DNA from: an uncultured Ruminococcus sp. | Lineage (GTDB): Bacteria; Bacillota; Clostridia; Oscillospirales; Acutalibacteraceae | Length of the DNA stretch: 42,928 nucleotides | Assembly (NCBI GenBank): GCA_902762375.1 | Contig: CACWNY010000036.1 | Coordinates: 1-42,928, forward strand | Direction of reading: 5' to 3' | Notes under the pieces: model-generated | Database searches by the model: none | Seen by the model: the letters and a program-made list of their open reading frames with translations, nothing else | What the model was told of the DNA's origin: nothing | Shown: positions 25,508 to 34,339 of the stretch, piece by piece | How the letters are laid out: each line of letters begins with the position of its first letter | Numbering within the stretch: position 1 is the first letter of the stretch | Translations under genes and position numbers: made by a program

Positions 25508-26668
25508 ATGTATAATGTAAAGACATTGAATAAGATTTCCGCAGTAGGACTGAATAAATTAGGTGACAACTACACTTGCGGTGATAATATTGAAAATCCG
25601 CAGGCAATACTGGTAAGAAGTGCATCTATGCACGAAATGGAAATGCCTGAATCATTGCTTGCGATTGCCAGAGCAGGAGCAGGAGTGAATAACATTCCGC
25701 TTGATAAATGCAGTGAACAGGGAATTGTTGTATTCAACACACCGGGAGCAAATGCCAATGCAGTCAAAGAGCTTGTACTTGCAGGACTGTTTCTTGGTTC
25801 AAGAAAAATCAATGCAGGTATCGAATGGGCAAAGACCCTCAAGGGTAACGGTGATGCAGTAGGCAAAATGGTAGAAAAGGGAAAAAGCAAATTTGCAGGT
25901 CCTGAAATCAAAGGTAAAACGCTTGGTGTTATAGGACTTGGTGCGATTGGTGCATTAGTAGCCAATGCAGCTATTGCATTAGGTATGGATGTTATTGGTT
26001 ACGACCCGTTCCTTTCGGTTGATGGTGCTTTACAGCTTTCCAGACACATTACCCATGTGACCAATCTTGATGATATTTTTGCCAACAGTGATTATATCAC
26101 CGTTCATGTTCCGCTGACACCCGATACAAAGAACATCATCTGTGCAGAGAATATTGCAAAGATGAAAGATGGTGTAAGGATTCTGAACTACTCCAGAGCA
26201 GACCTTTGTAATTCAGCAGATGTGATAGCAAGTATTGAAAGCGGAAAAGTAGCATCTTATGTTACAGATTTTGCCACAGACGATTTGCTTGGTGTTGACG
26301 GTGTAACGGTTATGCCTCATCTGGGAGCGTCCACACCTGAAAGTGAAGACAACTGTGCAAAGATGGCAGCTATGGAAATCAAGGATTATCTTGAAAACGG
26401 TAATATTACCAACTCTGTCAATTTCCCGTCTATCAAGATGGCAAGAAGCGGAGAAGTCCGTTATTGTGTATTGCATAAGAACATTCCTGCTGTACTGAAG
26501 AGTATTCTTTCATTTGTCAGCGAACAAGGTGCAAATGTAGAGAACATGGAGAACAAATCCAAAAAAGAGTATTCTTATACCATCATTGATGTAACAGGAG
26601 CAAGTGCTGACCTTACAGAAAGTATCAAAGCAGTTGACGGAGTTATCCGTGTAAGAGTTATCAAATAA
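25508..26668 (+). CDS. serA: D-3-phosphoglycerate dehydrogenase with C-terminal ACT domain
   Basis: This oxidises 3-phosphoglycerate to 3-phosphohydroxypyruvate, the first step of serine synthesis. I prefer ATG 25508 (10 nt after GAAAGG, giving MYNVKT) over ATG 25502, which is only 4 nt away; the protein is then 386 aa. It has the Rossmann motif LGVIGLGAIGALVA, the substrate/catalytic Arg in LNYSRADL, a catalytic His in VMPHLGAST, and a C-terminal ACT domain (from VRYCVLHKNIPAV) that could bind serine for feedback. It lacks the extra ASB domain of the longer SerA type. The serC-serA order puts step two before step one. Confidence 0.96.
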   Translation: MYNVKTLNKISAVGLNKLGDNYTCGDNIENPQAILVRSASMHEMEMPESLLAIARAGAGVNNIPLDKCSEQGIVVFNTPGANANAVKELVLAGLFLGSRKINAGIEWAKTLKGNGDAVGKMVEKGKSKFAGPEIKGKTLGVIGLGAIGALVANAAIALGMDVIGYDPFLSVDGALQLSRHITHVTNLDDIFANSDYITVHVPLTPDTKNIICAENIAKMKDGVRILNYSRADLCNSADVIASIESGKVASYVTDFATDDLLGVDGVTVMPHLGASTPESEDNCAKMAAMEIKDYLENGNITNSVNFPSIKMARSGEVRYCVLHKNIPAVLKSILSFVSEQGANVENMENKSKKEYSYTIIDVTGASADLTESIKAVDGVIRVRVIK

Positions 26669-26684
26669 TAATTGACTATCATAG

Positions 26685-26721
26685 GCGGTAACTTTTTTCT
26701 GAAAGTTACCGCTTTGTTTTT
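26685..26721 (+). terminator. Rho-independent terminator of serC-serA
   Basis: GCGGTAACTTT (26685-26695) pairs with AAAGTTACCGC (26702-26712), followed by TTTGTTTTT. Confidence 0.9.
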
Positions 26722-26973
26722 AAGGGCTGTCGCCCTTAAAAATCCTACTAAGGGGCTGCCGCCCCTTAACCCCGCCCACTTTTCCCCCAAAAGTGGACAA
26801 AAAACTTTTAATTGTCACAGCCAGACTTTGGATAAAGATTTCCAAATATCTTTTTGTGTCATTCCGAACGAAGTAAACCAGAAAAGTTTTTGTCAAACTT
26901 TTTTCAAAAAGTTTGGCAGGATTTTCAAGGGTGCAACCCTTGAATAGGGGTTTGGGGACAAAGTCCCCAACAG
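26720..26973. repeat. Composite hairpin repeat, block 9 (arm II variant - core + - arm III)
   Basis: Left arm: TTAAGGGCTGTCGCCCTTAA, TAAGGGGCTGCCGCCCCTTA, and hairpin a with a C-rich loop, CCACTTTTCCCCCAAAAGTGG. The core TTGTCACAGCCAGACTTTGG (from 26812) is longer than usual because it carries TGTCATTCCGAACGAAGTAA (26857 onward), the left half of the palindrome in block 8. Right arm: hairpin a with CAAACTTTTTTCAAAAAGTTTG, TCAAGGGTGCAACCCTTGA, and a type III end GGGGACAAAGTCCCC. It starts in the T-tract of the serA terminator and ends about 10 nt before the next ribosome binding site. Confidence 0.87.
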
Positions 26974-26997
26974 TGAACGCAAAAAGGAGGTATTTTT

Positions 26998-27522
26998 ATG
27001 AAGTCGTCAAAATTCAATTCCACATCTTTGATATTCACCTTGTTTGAAGGATTGTTCGGACTGATGTTATTGTTCAATCCGAGAACTTTCACGACAATGA
27101 TTATCCGTTTTTTCGGAATTTTATTTTTGGTTATCGGAATAGTGTATCTTATCAGTTATCTGAAAAACAGAATGAGTTACAGTGCAGTTACACCTGTAGC
27201 AATGACACTTTTGTTGGTTTTAGGATTGGTATTGACATTCGGGACAAATTTTGTTTTTGGTTTATTTGCCTTTGTAACATTATTATACGGTATTGTCATG
27301 CTGATATATGGTATATTCAAATTGCAGAATTATTTTCAGTGTAAAAAAGTCAATGCAAGAATTTCGGTTTTAGCGTTGTTCAGTGCGATAGCGTCAATCA
27401 TAGTGGGAGTGTTGGTTATTGTCAATCCGTTCGGTACAGATATGGCAGTACTGAAATTTATAGGAATAGCTTTGATTGTTGAAGCAGTAATAGATATTGT
27501 GGATATAGTTGTTGCAAAATAA
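26998..27522 (+). CDS. DUF308 (HdeD-like) membrane protein
   Basis: A 174-aa protein made of six predicted helices in three similar hairpin pairs, the DUF308 pattern. Repeated units begin FEGLFGLMLLFNPRTFTTMI, then LLLVLGLVLTFGTNF, then ASIIVGVLVIVNPFGTDMAVL, each followed by a GI...Y/D segment. In E. coli the relative HdeD is linked to acid stress; here the role is unknown. AAAAGGAGG lies 8 nt before the ATG. It is bounded by repeat block 9 and its own terminator. Confidence 0.85.
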   Translation: MKSSKFNSTSLIFTLFEGLFGLMLLFNPRTFTTMIIRFFGILFLVIGIVYLISYLKNRMSYSAVTPVAMTLLLVLGLVLTFGTNFVFGLFAFVTLLYGIVMLIYGIFKLQNYFQCKKVNARISVLALFSAIASIIVGVLVIVNPFGTDMAVLKFIGIALIVEAVIDIVDIVVAK

Positions 27523-27543
27523 TCACTGATTTTTATGATTGAA

Positions 27544-27581
27544 CAGGCTGGAATTTTTAAAAAATTTCAGCCTGTAATTTT
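27544..27581 (+). terminator. Terminator of the DUF308 gene
   Basis: CAGGCTGGAATTTTT (27544-27558) pairs with AAAAATTTCAGCCTG (27560-27574), one G-T wobble, then TAATTTT. The loop is very short, so the innermost pairs probably open. Confidence 0.75.
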
Positions 27582-27625
27582 AAAAAAAATAAAAAAAATG
27601 TTCATGAGTAATTTCAATATAAACC

Positions 27626-27654
27626 TTGTTAAAAATTTGTCTATATGGTATAAT
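27626..27654 (+). promoter_or_regulatory. Promoter of ruvCAB
   Basis: TTGTTA (27626-27631) and TATAAT (27649-27654) are 17 nt apart, with TGG before the -10 (extended -10). The start near 27661 leaves a 30-nt leader with GGGAGAG. I see no LexA-type box. Confidence 0.85.
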
Positions 27655-27690
27655 AAAACACCACAAACCGATGTTTCAGGGAGAGAAATT

Positions 27691-28197
27691 ATGGTTATTT
27701 TGGGAATAGACCCGGGATATGCGATAGTAGGTTGGGGGATAGTCAATTTTACAGGAATATCCTATCAGCCGTTAGGATTTGGAGCCATCACGACAGAGGC
27801 GAACATGGATTTTAATAAGCGTTTAGAGTTTATCTATGACAGTATCAGTCGAATTGTTACCAAAAGTAAACCAAATGCTGTTGCGATAGAAAAATTATAC
27901 TTCCAGAATAATCAGAAGACGGCGATTAATGTAGCACAGGCAAGAGGGGTTATTTTGTTGTCGGTACAACAGCAGAAAATTCCAATATTTGAATACACAC
28001 CGTTACAGATAAAGACCGTAGTTACAGGTTACGGAAAAGCGAAGAAACCGCAGGTAATGGAAATGACAAGACGCTTGCTTCACTTAAAAGAAGTACCAAA
28101 ACCTGATGATACTGCAGACGCATTGGCAGTTGCATTATGTCATATACAGGCAAACGGTTCGGGAGTAAGGCAGATTTTAGCACAAGGCAGGTTATAG
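27691..28197 (+). CDS. ruvC: Holliday junction endonuclease RuvC
   Basis: A 168-aa resolvase that cuts Holliday junctions with RuvAB. The start is ATG 27691 after GGGAGAG; a longer in-frame extension to 27535 covers the promoter and terminator and is not coding. Catalytic acidic residues are visible: Asp in LGIDPGYAIVGWG, Glu in VAIEKLYFQNN, and the Asp pair in KPDDTADALAVALCH. Only 3 nt separate it from ruvA, so it is cotranscribed. Placing ruvC with ruvA and ruvB is common in Clostridia and Gram-negatives but not in Bacillus. Confidence 0.97.
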   Translation: MVILGIDPGYAIVGWGIVNFTGISYQPLGFGAITTEANMDFNKRLEFIYDSISRIVTKSKPNAVAIEKLYFQNNQKTAINVAQARGVILLSVQQQKIPIFEYTPLQIKTVVTGYGKAKKPQVMEMTRRLLHLKEVPKPDDTADALAVALCHIQANGSGVRQILAQGRL

Positions 28198-28200
28198 GCA

Positions 28201-28809
28201 ATGATTTACAGTGTAAGGGGCAAGCTGATATATTCAGGAGAAAATTTTGTTGTTGTGGAGTGCGGTGGTGTAGGTTACAGAGTGTATACATCGCAGAATA
28301 CGAAAAATAAATTGCCGAATAACAACAGTGAAGTGATATTATATACTTATTTATCTGTCAGAGAAGATGCTATGGAACTTTACGGATTTTCTGACATAAA
28401 GGAACTGGAATGTTTCAAAATGCTGATTAGCGTCAGCGGAATAGGGACAAAGATGGCAATTTCGATACTTTCGGTACTTTCGACAGAAAATTTTGCTTTA
28501 GCGGTTACCACTTCCGACATCAATGCTATTTCTAAAGCACAGGGAGTAGGCAGAAAAAAGGCAGAAAGAATTGTATTGGAACTGAAAGATAAAGTCAAAA
28601 TTTTTGATGATATACTACCGTCAGGAGCGGTACTGTCCGATACAGGAAATCCGACAGTATCGACCAGCAATATTGCCAAAGCGACCGAAGCACTCACAGT
28701 TCTGGGTTACACCGCAGGAGAAGTCATGCCGATACTCAGCAAAATGGATGCAACATTACCTGTAGAAAAACTCATCAGCGGAGTGTTGAGAGAAATGGGC
28801 AGAAGGTAA
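28201..28809 (+). CDS. ruvA: Holliday junction branch migration protein RuvA
   Basis: A 202-aa junction-binding tetramer subunit. The N-terminal OB fold begins MIYSVRGKLIYSGENF with VVECGGVGYRVYTS. Two helix-hairpin-helix motifs are visible (FKMLISVSGIGTKMAISIL and ISKAQGVGRKKAERIVLELK). The C-terminal domain III (about 150-202), which touches RuvB, includes KATEALTVLGYTAGEV. It ends 12 nt before the ruvB ATG. Confidence 0.98.
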   Translation: MIYSVRGKLIYSGENFVVVECGGVGYRVYTSQNTKNKLPNNNSEVILYTYLSVREDAMELYGFSDIKELECFKMLISVSGIGTKMAISILSVLSTENFALAVTTSDINAISKAQGVGRKKAERIVLELKDKVKIFDDILPSGAVLSDTGNPTVSTSNIAKATEALTVLGYTAGEVMPILSKMDATLPVEKLISGVLREMGRR

Positions 28810-28821
28810 GGAGGTTAAGTG

Positions 28822-29871
28822 ATGGATTTTGATAACATAGATTTTGAAAACAGAATTGTCGACCCTGAACAATTACCTGATGAATATACAGAGGGAGAAA
28901 ATCCGTTAAGACCGAAAAATCTTGATGATTACATAGGACAAGACAAAGTTAAGGAAAATTTACGGATTTACATTCAGGCAGCGATACAGCGTCACGAAAC
29001 ACTTGACCATGTTTTATTATATGGTCCTCCGGGATTGGGAAAGACCACACTTGCCAATATCATAGCTAACGAAATGGGAGTGAATATCCGTATCACTTCA
29101 GGACCAGCTATAGAAAAACCAGGTGATTTAGCCTCTATACTGACCAATCTTAATGACGGAGATGTTCTGTTCATAGACGAAATTCACCGTCTTAACCGAC
29201 AGGTAGAAGAAATCCTTTATTCCTCAATGGAGGACTTTGCGATTGATATTATCACAGGCAAAGGACAGATGGCAACTTCTTATCATTTACCCTTACCAAA
29301 ATTCACCTTAGTAGGGGCAACCACGAGAGCAGGGCAGATATCCGCACCACTCAGGGATAGATTTGGAGTTGTATTAAGACTGGAACTATATACACCCGAA
29401 GAACTTGGAAAAATTGTCACCCGAAGTGCAGGAATACTGGATATTCCGATAGACTATGACGGAGCGTTGGAGATAGCGTCCCGTTCAAGAGGAACACCGA
29501 GAATAGCCAACCGATTGTTAAAGCGTGTCAGAGATTTTGCACAGGTGATGAGTGACGGCATAGTCACTTGTGCAACAGCACAGACAGCATTAGAAAGAAT
29601 GGAAATTGACGAATTAGGACTTGATGCAAATGACCGCCGTATGATAGAAGCGATGGTTAAATTCTATAATGGAGGTCCTGTAGGAATAGAAACGCTTGCC
29701 GCTACAATAGGAGAAGAAGCTGTCACTATAGAAGATGTCTGTGAGCCATACTTAATGCAGATAGGATTTTTAAACCGAACGCCCAGAGGAAGATGTGTCA
29801 CAGAAAGTGCCTGTCAGCATTTAGGTTTACCGTTTCCTATGGGAAACAACGGTATGAAATCTTTGATATAA
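28822..29871 (+). CDS. ruvB: Holliday junction branch migration ATPase RuvB
   Basis: A 349-aa AAA+ hexameric motor that pulls DNA through the RuvA-junction complex. It has Walker A in [15 protein letters not shown], Walker B in [13 protein letters not shown], sensor 1 in LVGATTRAG and the sensor-2 helix [13 protein letters not shown]. The C-terminal winged helix ends [17 protein letters not shown] 28822 is preferred; a GTG directly before it (28819) is also in frame, and AAGGAGG at 28808-28814 serves either. This is the last gene of ruvCAB. Confidence 0.98.
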   Translation: MDFDNIDFENRIVDPEQLPDEYTEGENPLRPKNLDDYIGQDKVKENLRIYIQAAIQRHETLDHVLLYGPPGLGKTTLANIIANEMGVNIRITSGPAIEKPGDLASILTNLNDGDVLFIDEIHRLNRQVEEILYSSMEDFAIDIITGKGQMATSYHLPLPKFTLVGATTRAGQISAPLRDRFGVVLRLELYTPEELGKIVTRSAGILDIPIDYDGALEIASRSRGTPRIANRLLKRVRDFAQVMSDGIVTCATAQTALERMEIDELGLDANDRRMIEAMVKFYNGGPVGIETLAATIGEEAVTIEDVCEPYLMQIGFLNRTPRGRCVTESACQHLGLPFPMGNNGMKSLI

Positions 29872-29948
29872 GTTTCATAATGCTAAGAACACAATAATAT
29901 AGATATAATCATATTACAGAAAAAACTAATTTTTTGGAGGAAATAGAA

Positions 29949-31295
29949 ATGGGAAGATTATTTGGAACAGACGGAGCAAGAGGTATAGCCAACCAGGAAC
30001 TGACTTGTGAGCGAGCAATGAACATAGGCAGGGCAAGTGCTATGGTGCTGACAGAAACGAGCCATAAAAAACCCGTGTTTGTTATTGGTAAAGATACACG
30101 GTTGAGTTCAGATATGCTGGAAAGTGCTTTGATAGCAGGATTATGTTCGGTAGGTGCAGATGTTATTACACTTGGTGTTGTGCCGACACCCGCAGTTGCC
30201 TTGTTGGTCAAAAAATACAACGCTGACGCAGGCATAATGATTTCCGCCTCACATAACCCTTTTGAATTTAACGGAATAAAGATATTCAGTTCCACAGGTT
30301 TCAAGTTGCCTGACAGCGTAGAGGAAGAAATTGAAAAAATCGTTCTTGACAAACAGACTTACGACTTTGTATATATGAAAAATATTGGTAAAGTCACTGT
30401 TTGTGATAATGCTGTCAACGAATATATTGACCATGTTGTTTCCACAGCATTTGTCAAACCTGAAGGACTGAAAGTTGCCTTTGACTGTTCCAATGGTTCA
30501 GCGTCAAGAACAGCACAGACGATTTTTGAAAAACTTGGTGTAGAATGTCATATGACGCATTTCCAACCAGACGGTATCAACATCAACGAGAATTGTGGGT
30601 CAACGCACATTAATGCCCTTGCCGAATATGTCAAAGCCAATCATCTGGATTGCGGTATAGCTTTTGATGGCGACGCAGACCGTTGTCTTGCGATTGACGA
30701 AAACGGTAATCTGGTAGACGGAGATTTTATTATAGCAATGTGTGCCTTAGACCTCAAAGAAAGAGGATTACTCAAAAACAACACTGTTGTAGGGACAATT
30801 CTTACCAATATGGGGTTCAACAAATTCTGTGAACAGAACGATATCCACTTTGAAGCAACCAAAGTCGGCGACCGTTATGTATTGGAAAACATGGTCAAGA
30901 ACGGTTATTCCATTGGTGGTGAACAAAGCGGTCATGTTATCTTCTTAGATTATTGTACCACAGGTGACGGACAGACAACAGCGGTTCAGTTATTAAGTCT
31001 GATGAAACGCAAAAATCAGAAATTATCTGAAATTGCCAAAATCATGACCCGTTATCCGCAGGTTATGGTGAATGTGGAAATTTCTGCACAAAGCAAAGGC
31101 AAAGTCAATTCTGTAGCTGAAATTCAACAGAAAGTAGCCGAAGTCCAAAAAGCTCTTGAAGGTCACGGAAGAATTATTGTCAGAGAATCAGGTACAGAAC
31201 CTTTGGTAAGAGTAATGCTTGAAGGCGACAACTATGCCGAAATTGACCAGCTTGCCAACGAAACGGCAAAAGTTGTTGAACAATATCTTAAATGA
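29949..31295 (+). CDS. glmM: Phosphoglucosamine mutase
   Basis: This converts glucosamine-6-phosphate to glucosamine-1-phosphate for UDP-GlcNAc and peptidoglycan. The start is ATG 29949 behind TTGGAGG (29934-29940); the in-frame TTG at 29934 lies within the ribosome binding site. The 448-aa protein has the family start MGRLFGTDGARGIAN, the phosphoserine loop SASHNPFEFNGIK with Ser101, the metal loop AFDGDADRCL, the sugar-binding GGEQSGHVI and the phosphate loop RESGTEPLVRVM. The 77-nt gap after ruvB has an AT-rich stretch with a possible -10 (GATATAATC) but no convincing -35. Confidence 0.97.
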   Translation: MGRLFGTDGARGIANQELTCERAMNIGRASAMVLTETSHKKPVFVIGKDTRLSSDMLESALIAGLCSVGADVITLGVVPTPAVALLVKKYNADAGIMISASHNPFEFNGIKIFSSTGFKLPDSVEEEIEKIVLDKQTYDFVYMKNIGKVTVCDNAVNEYIDHVVSTAFVKPEGLKVAFDCSNGSASRTAQTIFEKLGVECHMTHFQPDGININENCGSTHINALAEYVKANHLDCGIAFDGDADRCLAIDENGNLVDGDFIIAMCALDLKERGLLKNNTVVGTILTNMGFNKFCEQNDIHFEATKVGDRYVLENMVKNGYSIGGEQSGHVIFLDYCTTGDGQTTAVQLLSLMKRKNQKLSEIAKIMTRYPQVMVNVEISAQSKGKVNSVAEIQQKVAEVQKALEGHGRIIVRESGTEPLVRVMLEGDNYAEIDQLANETAKVVEQYLK

Positions 31296-31557
31296 TTAAA
31301 GGGCTTTGCCTTTTAAAATCCCATGAGAGGCGTTGTCCCTCAACCCCACAAACTTGCCCTCAAAAGTTTGACAAAAACTTTTCAGGCTCATTTTGTTCGT
31401 AAATTCGTATCTAAGTTTGAGCTATGACAATTAAAAGTTTTTTGTCCACTTTTTTTCAAAAAAGTGGTGGGGTGCAGGGGCGAAGCCCCGCTGGGATTGT
31501 TAAGGGCGACGCCCTTAACGGAAAACAGAATTATTAAGGGCGGTAGCCCTTAAACTC
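31296..31557. repeat. Composite hairpin repeat, block 10 (arm II - core - arm II variant), degraded
   Basis: It begins directly after the glmM TGA with TTAAAGGGCTTTGCCTTTTA. Hairpin b is decayed (GAGAGGCGTTGTCCCTC). Hairpin a is CAAACTTGCCCTCAAAAGTTTG. The core is in minus orientation (CTCATTTTGTTCG ... GAGCTATGACAA). Right side: hairpin a CCACTTTTTT/AAAAAAGTGG, then CAGGGGCGAAGCCCCG, GTTAAGGGCGACGCCCTTAAC and TTAAGGGCGGTAGCCCTTAA. It occupies nearly all of the 296-bp gap. Confidence 0.85.
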
Positions 31558-31591
31558 ATAGAAACTTTGAAATACAGGAAGTGAATGTATC

Positions 31592-32452
31592 TTGCGTGAG
31601 GCAAAATGGAAAGATTACGAACTGATAGACACATCAGACGGTGAAAGACTGGAGCGTTGGGGAAACATCATCTTAATCCGACCTGACCCACAGATTATCT
31701 GGACGACAGAAAAGAAAAATCCGTTATGGAGAAAAGCCCACGCAAGATATCACCGTTCCCACACGGGGGGAGGTAAATGGGAAGTCTACAAAAAAATCCC
31801 CGATGTGTGGCAGATAGGTTATCACAATATTCAGTTCAACATAAAGCCTATGGGATTTAAACACACAGGTATATTTCCTGAACAGGCAACCAACTGGGAC
31901 TTTACCGAAAACATCATCAAAAATACCAACCGTCAGTTAAACATACTGAACTTATTTGCTTATACAGGCGGAGCAACGCTTTCGTGCCTTAACGCAGGAG
32001 CAAAAGTCTGTCATGTAGACGCTTCAAAAGGCATGGTACAGTGGGCGAAAGAAAATGCGGTAAGTTCTCATTTAGAAAAAACACCTGTTCGATGGCTTGT
32101 TGATGACTGTATCAAATTTGTTCAGCGGGAACAAAGACGAGGCAATAAATATGACGGTATCATTATGGACCCACCCTCATATGGCAGAGGACCCAATGGT
32201 GAAGTCTGGAAACTGGAAGAACAATTATTTTCTCTCATACAACTTTGTGCGACTGTACTTTCCGATAAAGCAGAATTTTTTATATTAAATTCCTACACAA
32301 CAGGACTTTCCCCCTCAGTTATGGAATACCTGTTAGGGGTATGTCTTGTGCCGAAGTTCGGTGGAAAAGTCAGTGCTGATGAAATAGGATTAAGAGTAAC
32401 CGAAACCAATATGGTTTTACCATGCGGTTCAACAGCGATATGGAGAAAATAA
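31592..32452 (+). CDS. Class I SAM-dependent methyltransferase (COG1092/RlmI-like)
   Basis: A 286-aa protein. It carries the SAM-binding motif I LNLFAYTGGATLSCLNAGA, motif II CHVDASKGMVQWAKEN and the catalytic-site motif GIIMDPPSYGRGPNGE, which resembles the DPPS(F/Y) motif of RlmI and the C-terminal half of RlmKL (23S rRNA methyltransferases). It lacks the N-terminal PUA domain of RlmI. The substrate is probably RNA, but base and position cannot be read. The start is a TTG at 31592 with AGGAAG upstream. It is 6 nt from ecfA1, so it may be cotranscribed with the transporter genes. Confidence 0.82.
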   Translation: MREAKWKDYELIDTSDGERLERWGNIILIRPDPQIIWTTEKKNPLWRKAHARYHRSHTGGGKWEVYKKIPDVWQIGYHNIQFNIKPMGFKHTGIFPEQATNWDFTENIIKNTNRQLNILNLFAYTGGATLSCLNAGAKVCHVDASKGMVQWAKENAVSSHLEKTPVRWLVDDCIKFVQREQRRGNKYDGIIMDPPSYGRGPNGEVWKLEEQLFSLIQLCATVLSDKAEFFILNSYTTGLSPSVMEYLLGVCLVPKFGGKVSADEIGLRVTETNMVLPCGSTAIWRK

Positions 32453-32458
32453 TAGTTT

Positions 32459-33295
32459 ATGAAAGACTTTATTAAAGTAAACAATGTCAGCTTTTCGTAT
32501 GGAGAAAACAAAGTCCTTGATGATATTTCATTTACCATAAAGCAGGGAGAATTTATTGCTCTACTTGGTCATAACGGTTGTGGAAAATCCACCTTAGCAA
32601 AATTATTCAATGTTTTGCTTGTTCCCGAAAGCGGAGAAATTTCCGTTGACGGATTGGTTGCCAAAAATGAGGACGATGTATACAAAATCCGTAGTAAAGT
32701 AGGGCTTGTCTTACAAAATCCCGATAATCAGTTGGTAGCGACGATTGTCGAAGAAGATGTTGCTTTTGGTTGTGAAAACTTAGGCATACCGCCCAAAGAA
32801 ATCCGTAGGCGTGTTGACGAAGCCTTGAAATCCGTTGATATGTACGAATACCGTACACACGCTCCCCATAAACTTTCAGGCGGACAGAAACAGCGTGTAG
32901 CCATTGCAGGTATCATTGCTATGCAACCGCAGTGTATTGTGCTTGATGAACCGACAGCTATGCTTGACCCACAAGGTCGAAAAGAAGTGATGGATACCAT
33001 CAGATATCTGAACAAAGAAAAAAATATTACGATTATCCTCATCACGCATTATATGGACGAGGCTGTACAAACCGACAGAATATTTGTGATGGATAAAGGA
33101 AAAATCCTCACACAAGGCACACCGCAGGAAGTATTTTCCAAAGTAGAATTGTTGAAAGAAAAATCCTTAGATGTTCCGCAAGCCACAGAATTAATTTACC
33201 GACTTCATCAGCACGGCATAAGCACCGAAAAACTCCCTTTAACTCCTGAAGAATGTATTGCCTTGTTGGAAGAATTACTGAACAAGAAATCATAA
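32459..33295 (+). CDS. ecfA1: Energy-coupling factor transporter ATPase, first subunit
   Basis: The 278-aa ABC ATPase of the ECF module that drives vitamin and metal uptake with interchangeable S-components. Walker A is in [16 protein letters not shown]-loop in [13 protein letters not shown], signature in [14 protein letters not shown], Walker B in [13 protein letters not shown], and the switch His in [10 protein letters not shown]. The order ecfA1-ecfA2-ecfT-truA is the standard Firmicutes layout. No S-component is in the window, which fits a group II ECF system serving S-components encoded elsewhere. Unusually, repeat block 11 separates it from ecfA2. Confidence 0.96.
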   Translation: MKDFIKVNNVSFSYGENKVLDDISFTIKQGEFIALLGHNGCGKSTLAKLFNVLLVPESGEISVDGLVAKNEDDVYKIRSKVGLVLQNPDNQLVATIVEEDVAFGCENLGIPPKEIRRRVDEALKSVDMYEYRTHAPHKLSGGQKQRVAIAGIIAMQPQCIVLDEPTAMLDPQGRKEVMDTIRYLNKEKNITIILITHYMDEAVQTDRIFVMDKGKILTQGTPQEVFSKVELLKEKSLDVPQATELIYRLHQHGISTEKLPLTPEECIALLEELLNKKS

Positions 33296-33296
33296 C

Positions 33297-33437
33297 CCGA
33301 ACGAAGTGAGCCATAAAAGTTTTTGTCAAACTTTTTTCAAAAATTTTGGCAGGATTTTTAAGGGTGCAACCCTTAAACAGGGGTTCGGGGACAGCGTCCC
33401 CGACAGGGCAGGATTTTTAAGGGCGAAGTCCTTAAAC
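33297..33437. repeat. Composite hairpin repeat, block 11 (core end - arm III), between ecfA1 and ecfA2
   Basis: It opens 2 nt after the ecfA1 stop with CGAACGAAGTGAGCCAT, the right end of a + core. Hairpin a follows with one decayed side (CAAACTTTTTTCAAAAATTTTG), then TTTAAGGGTGCAACCCTTAAA and GGGGACAGCGTCCCC. A further GCAGGATTTTTAAGGGCGAA unit ends TCCTTAA. It splits an otherwise tight operon. Confidence 0.85.
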
Positions 33438-33471
33438 AGCCCTAACAAATAACGGAAAGGGGATTGCTTTT

Positions 33472-34326
33472 TTGAGCGACATACTGCAAGTAAAAAACCT
33501 TACCTATAAATATGCCACAGGTACACCCTTTGAAAAAACAGCAGTGGACAATATTTCCTTTACTGTTCGGCAAGGAGAGTTTGTCAGCATAATCGGACAT
33601 ACAGGTTCGGGAAAGTCCACGCTTGTACAAATGCTGAACGGTCTGATTAAACCGACATCAGGAAAAGTATTTTTTAACCAGAATGATATTTGGAAAGAAC
33701 CGAAAAAAATCAGAAATATCCGTTTCAAAGTGGGCATGGTGTTTCAATATCCCGAATATCAGCTTTTTGAAGAAACGGTTGCCAAAGATATTGCTTTCGG
33801 GGCAAAGAACATGGGTTTAACCGAAAGCGAAATTCAAAATCGAGTGGAAAGTTCCGTAGAATTTGTCGGGCTGGAGAAAAGTTTCCTGAAAAAATCGCCG
33901 TTTGAACTTTCGGGCGGTGAAAAACGCAGGGTAGCCATAGCAGGAGTAATTGCAATGAACCCTGAAATTCTGATTCTGGACGAACCCACCGCAGGACTTG
34001 ACCCAATGGGCAGAGAACTGTTATTATCGCAAATCCGACAATATCACGAAAAGCAAAAAAATACCATACTGTTTGTATCACACAGTATGGAAGATGTAGC
34101 AAGAATTTCCGACAGGGTGCTTGTTATGAACAGTGGGCATACAGAATATTTTGATACACCCGAAAATGTTTTCGCACAAGGAGAACACTTAAAGAATATG
34201 GGATTAAAAATTCCGCAGATAACACAGATAATGAACACACTTTCTGACAAAGGTTACCATGTCGGAAAAGGAGTGCTTACCATAGAAAAAGCGGTTGAAG
34301 AATTATTGACCATTCTGAAAAAATAA
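33472..34326 (+). CDS. ecfA2: Energy-coupling factor transporter ATPase, second subunit
   Basis: A 284-aa partner ATPase. Walker A is in SIIGHTGSGKSTLVQ, Q-loop in GMVFQYPEYQLFEE, signature in ELSGGEKRRVAIAG, Walker B in ILILDEPTAGLDP and H-loop in ILFVSHSMEDVARI. The longer N-terminal strand region (KNLTYKYATGTPFEKTAVDN) is typical of EcfA2. The start is TTG 33472 after GGAAAGGGGA. Only 13 nt separate it from ecfT. Confidence 0.96.
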   Translation: MSDILQVKNLTYKYATGTPFEKTAVDNISFTVRQGEFVSIIGHTGSGKSTLVQMLNGLIKPTSGKVFFNQNDIWKEPKKIRNIRFKVGMVFQYPEYQLFEETVAKDIAFGAKNMGLTESEIQNRVESSVEFVGLEKSFLKKSPFELSGGEKRRVAIAGVIAMNPEILILDEPTAGLDPMGRELLLSQIRQYHEKQKNTILFVSHSMEDVARISDRVLVMNSGHTEYFDTPENVFAQGEHLKNMGLKIPQITQIMNTLSDKGYHVGKGVLTIEKAVEELLTILKK

Positions 34327-34339
34327 AGGAGCAATCTTT

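Noticed and set aside
26672..26947. 91-codon ORF between serA and the DUF308 gene
   Set aside because: It reads through the serA terminator and block 9; same repeat-derived peptide type as at 1733.
27535..27690. 52-residue extension of RuvC
   Set aside because: It spans a terminator and the ruvC promoter; RuvC normally starts at the ATG before LGIDPG.
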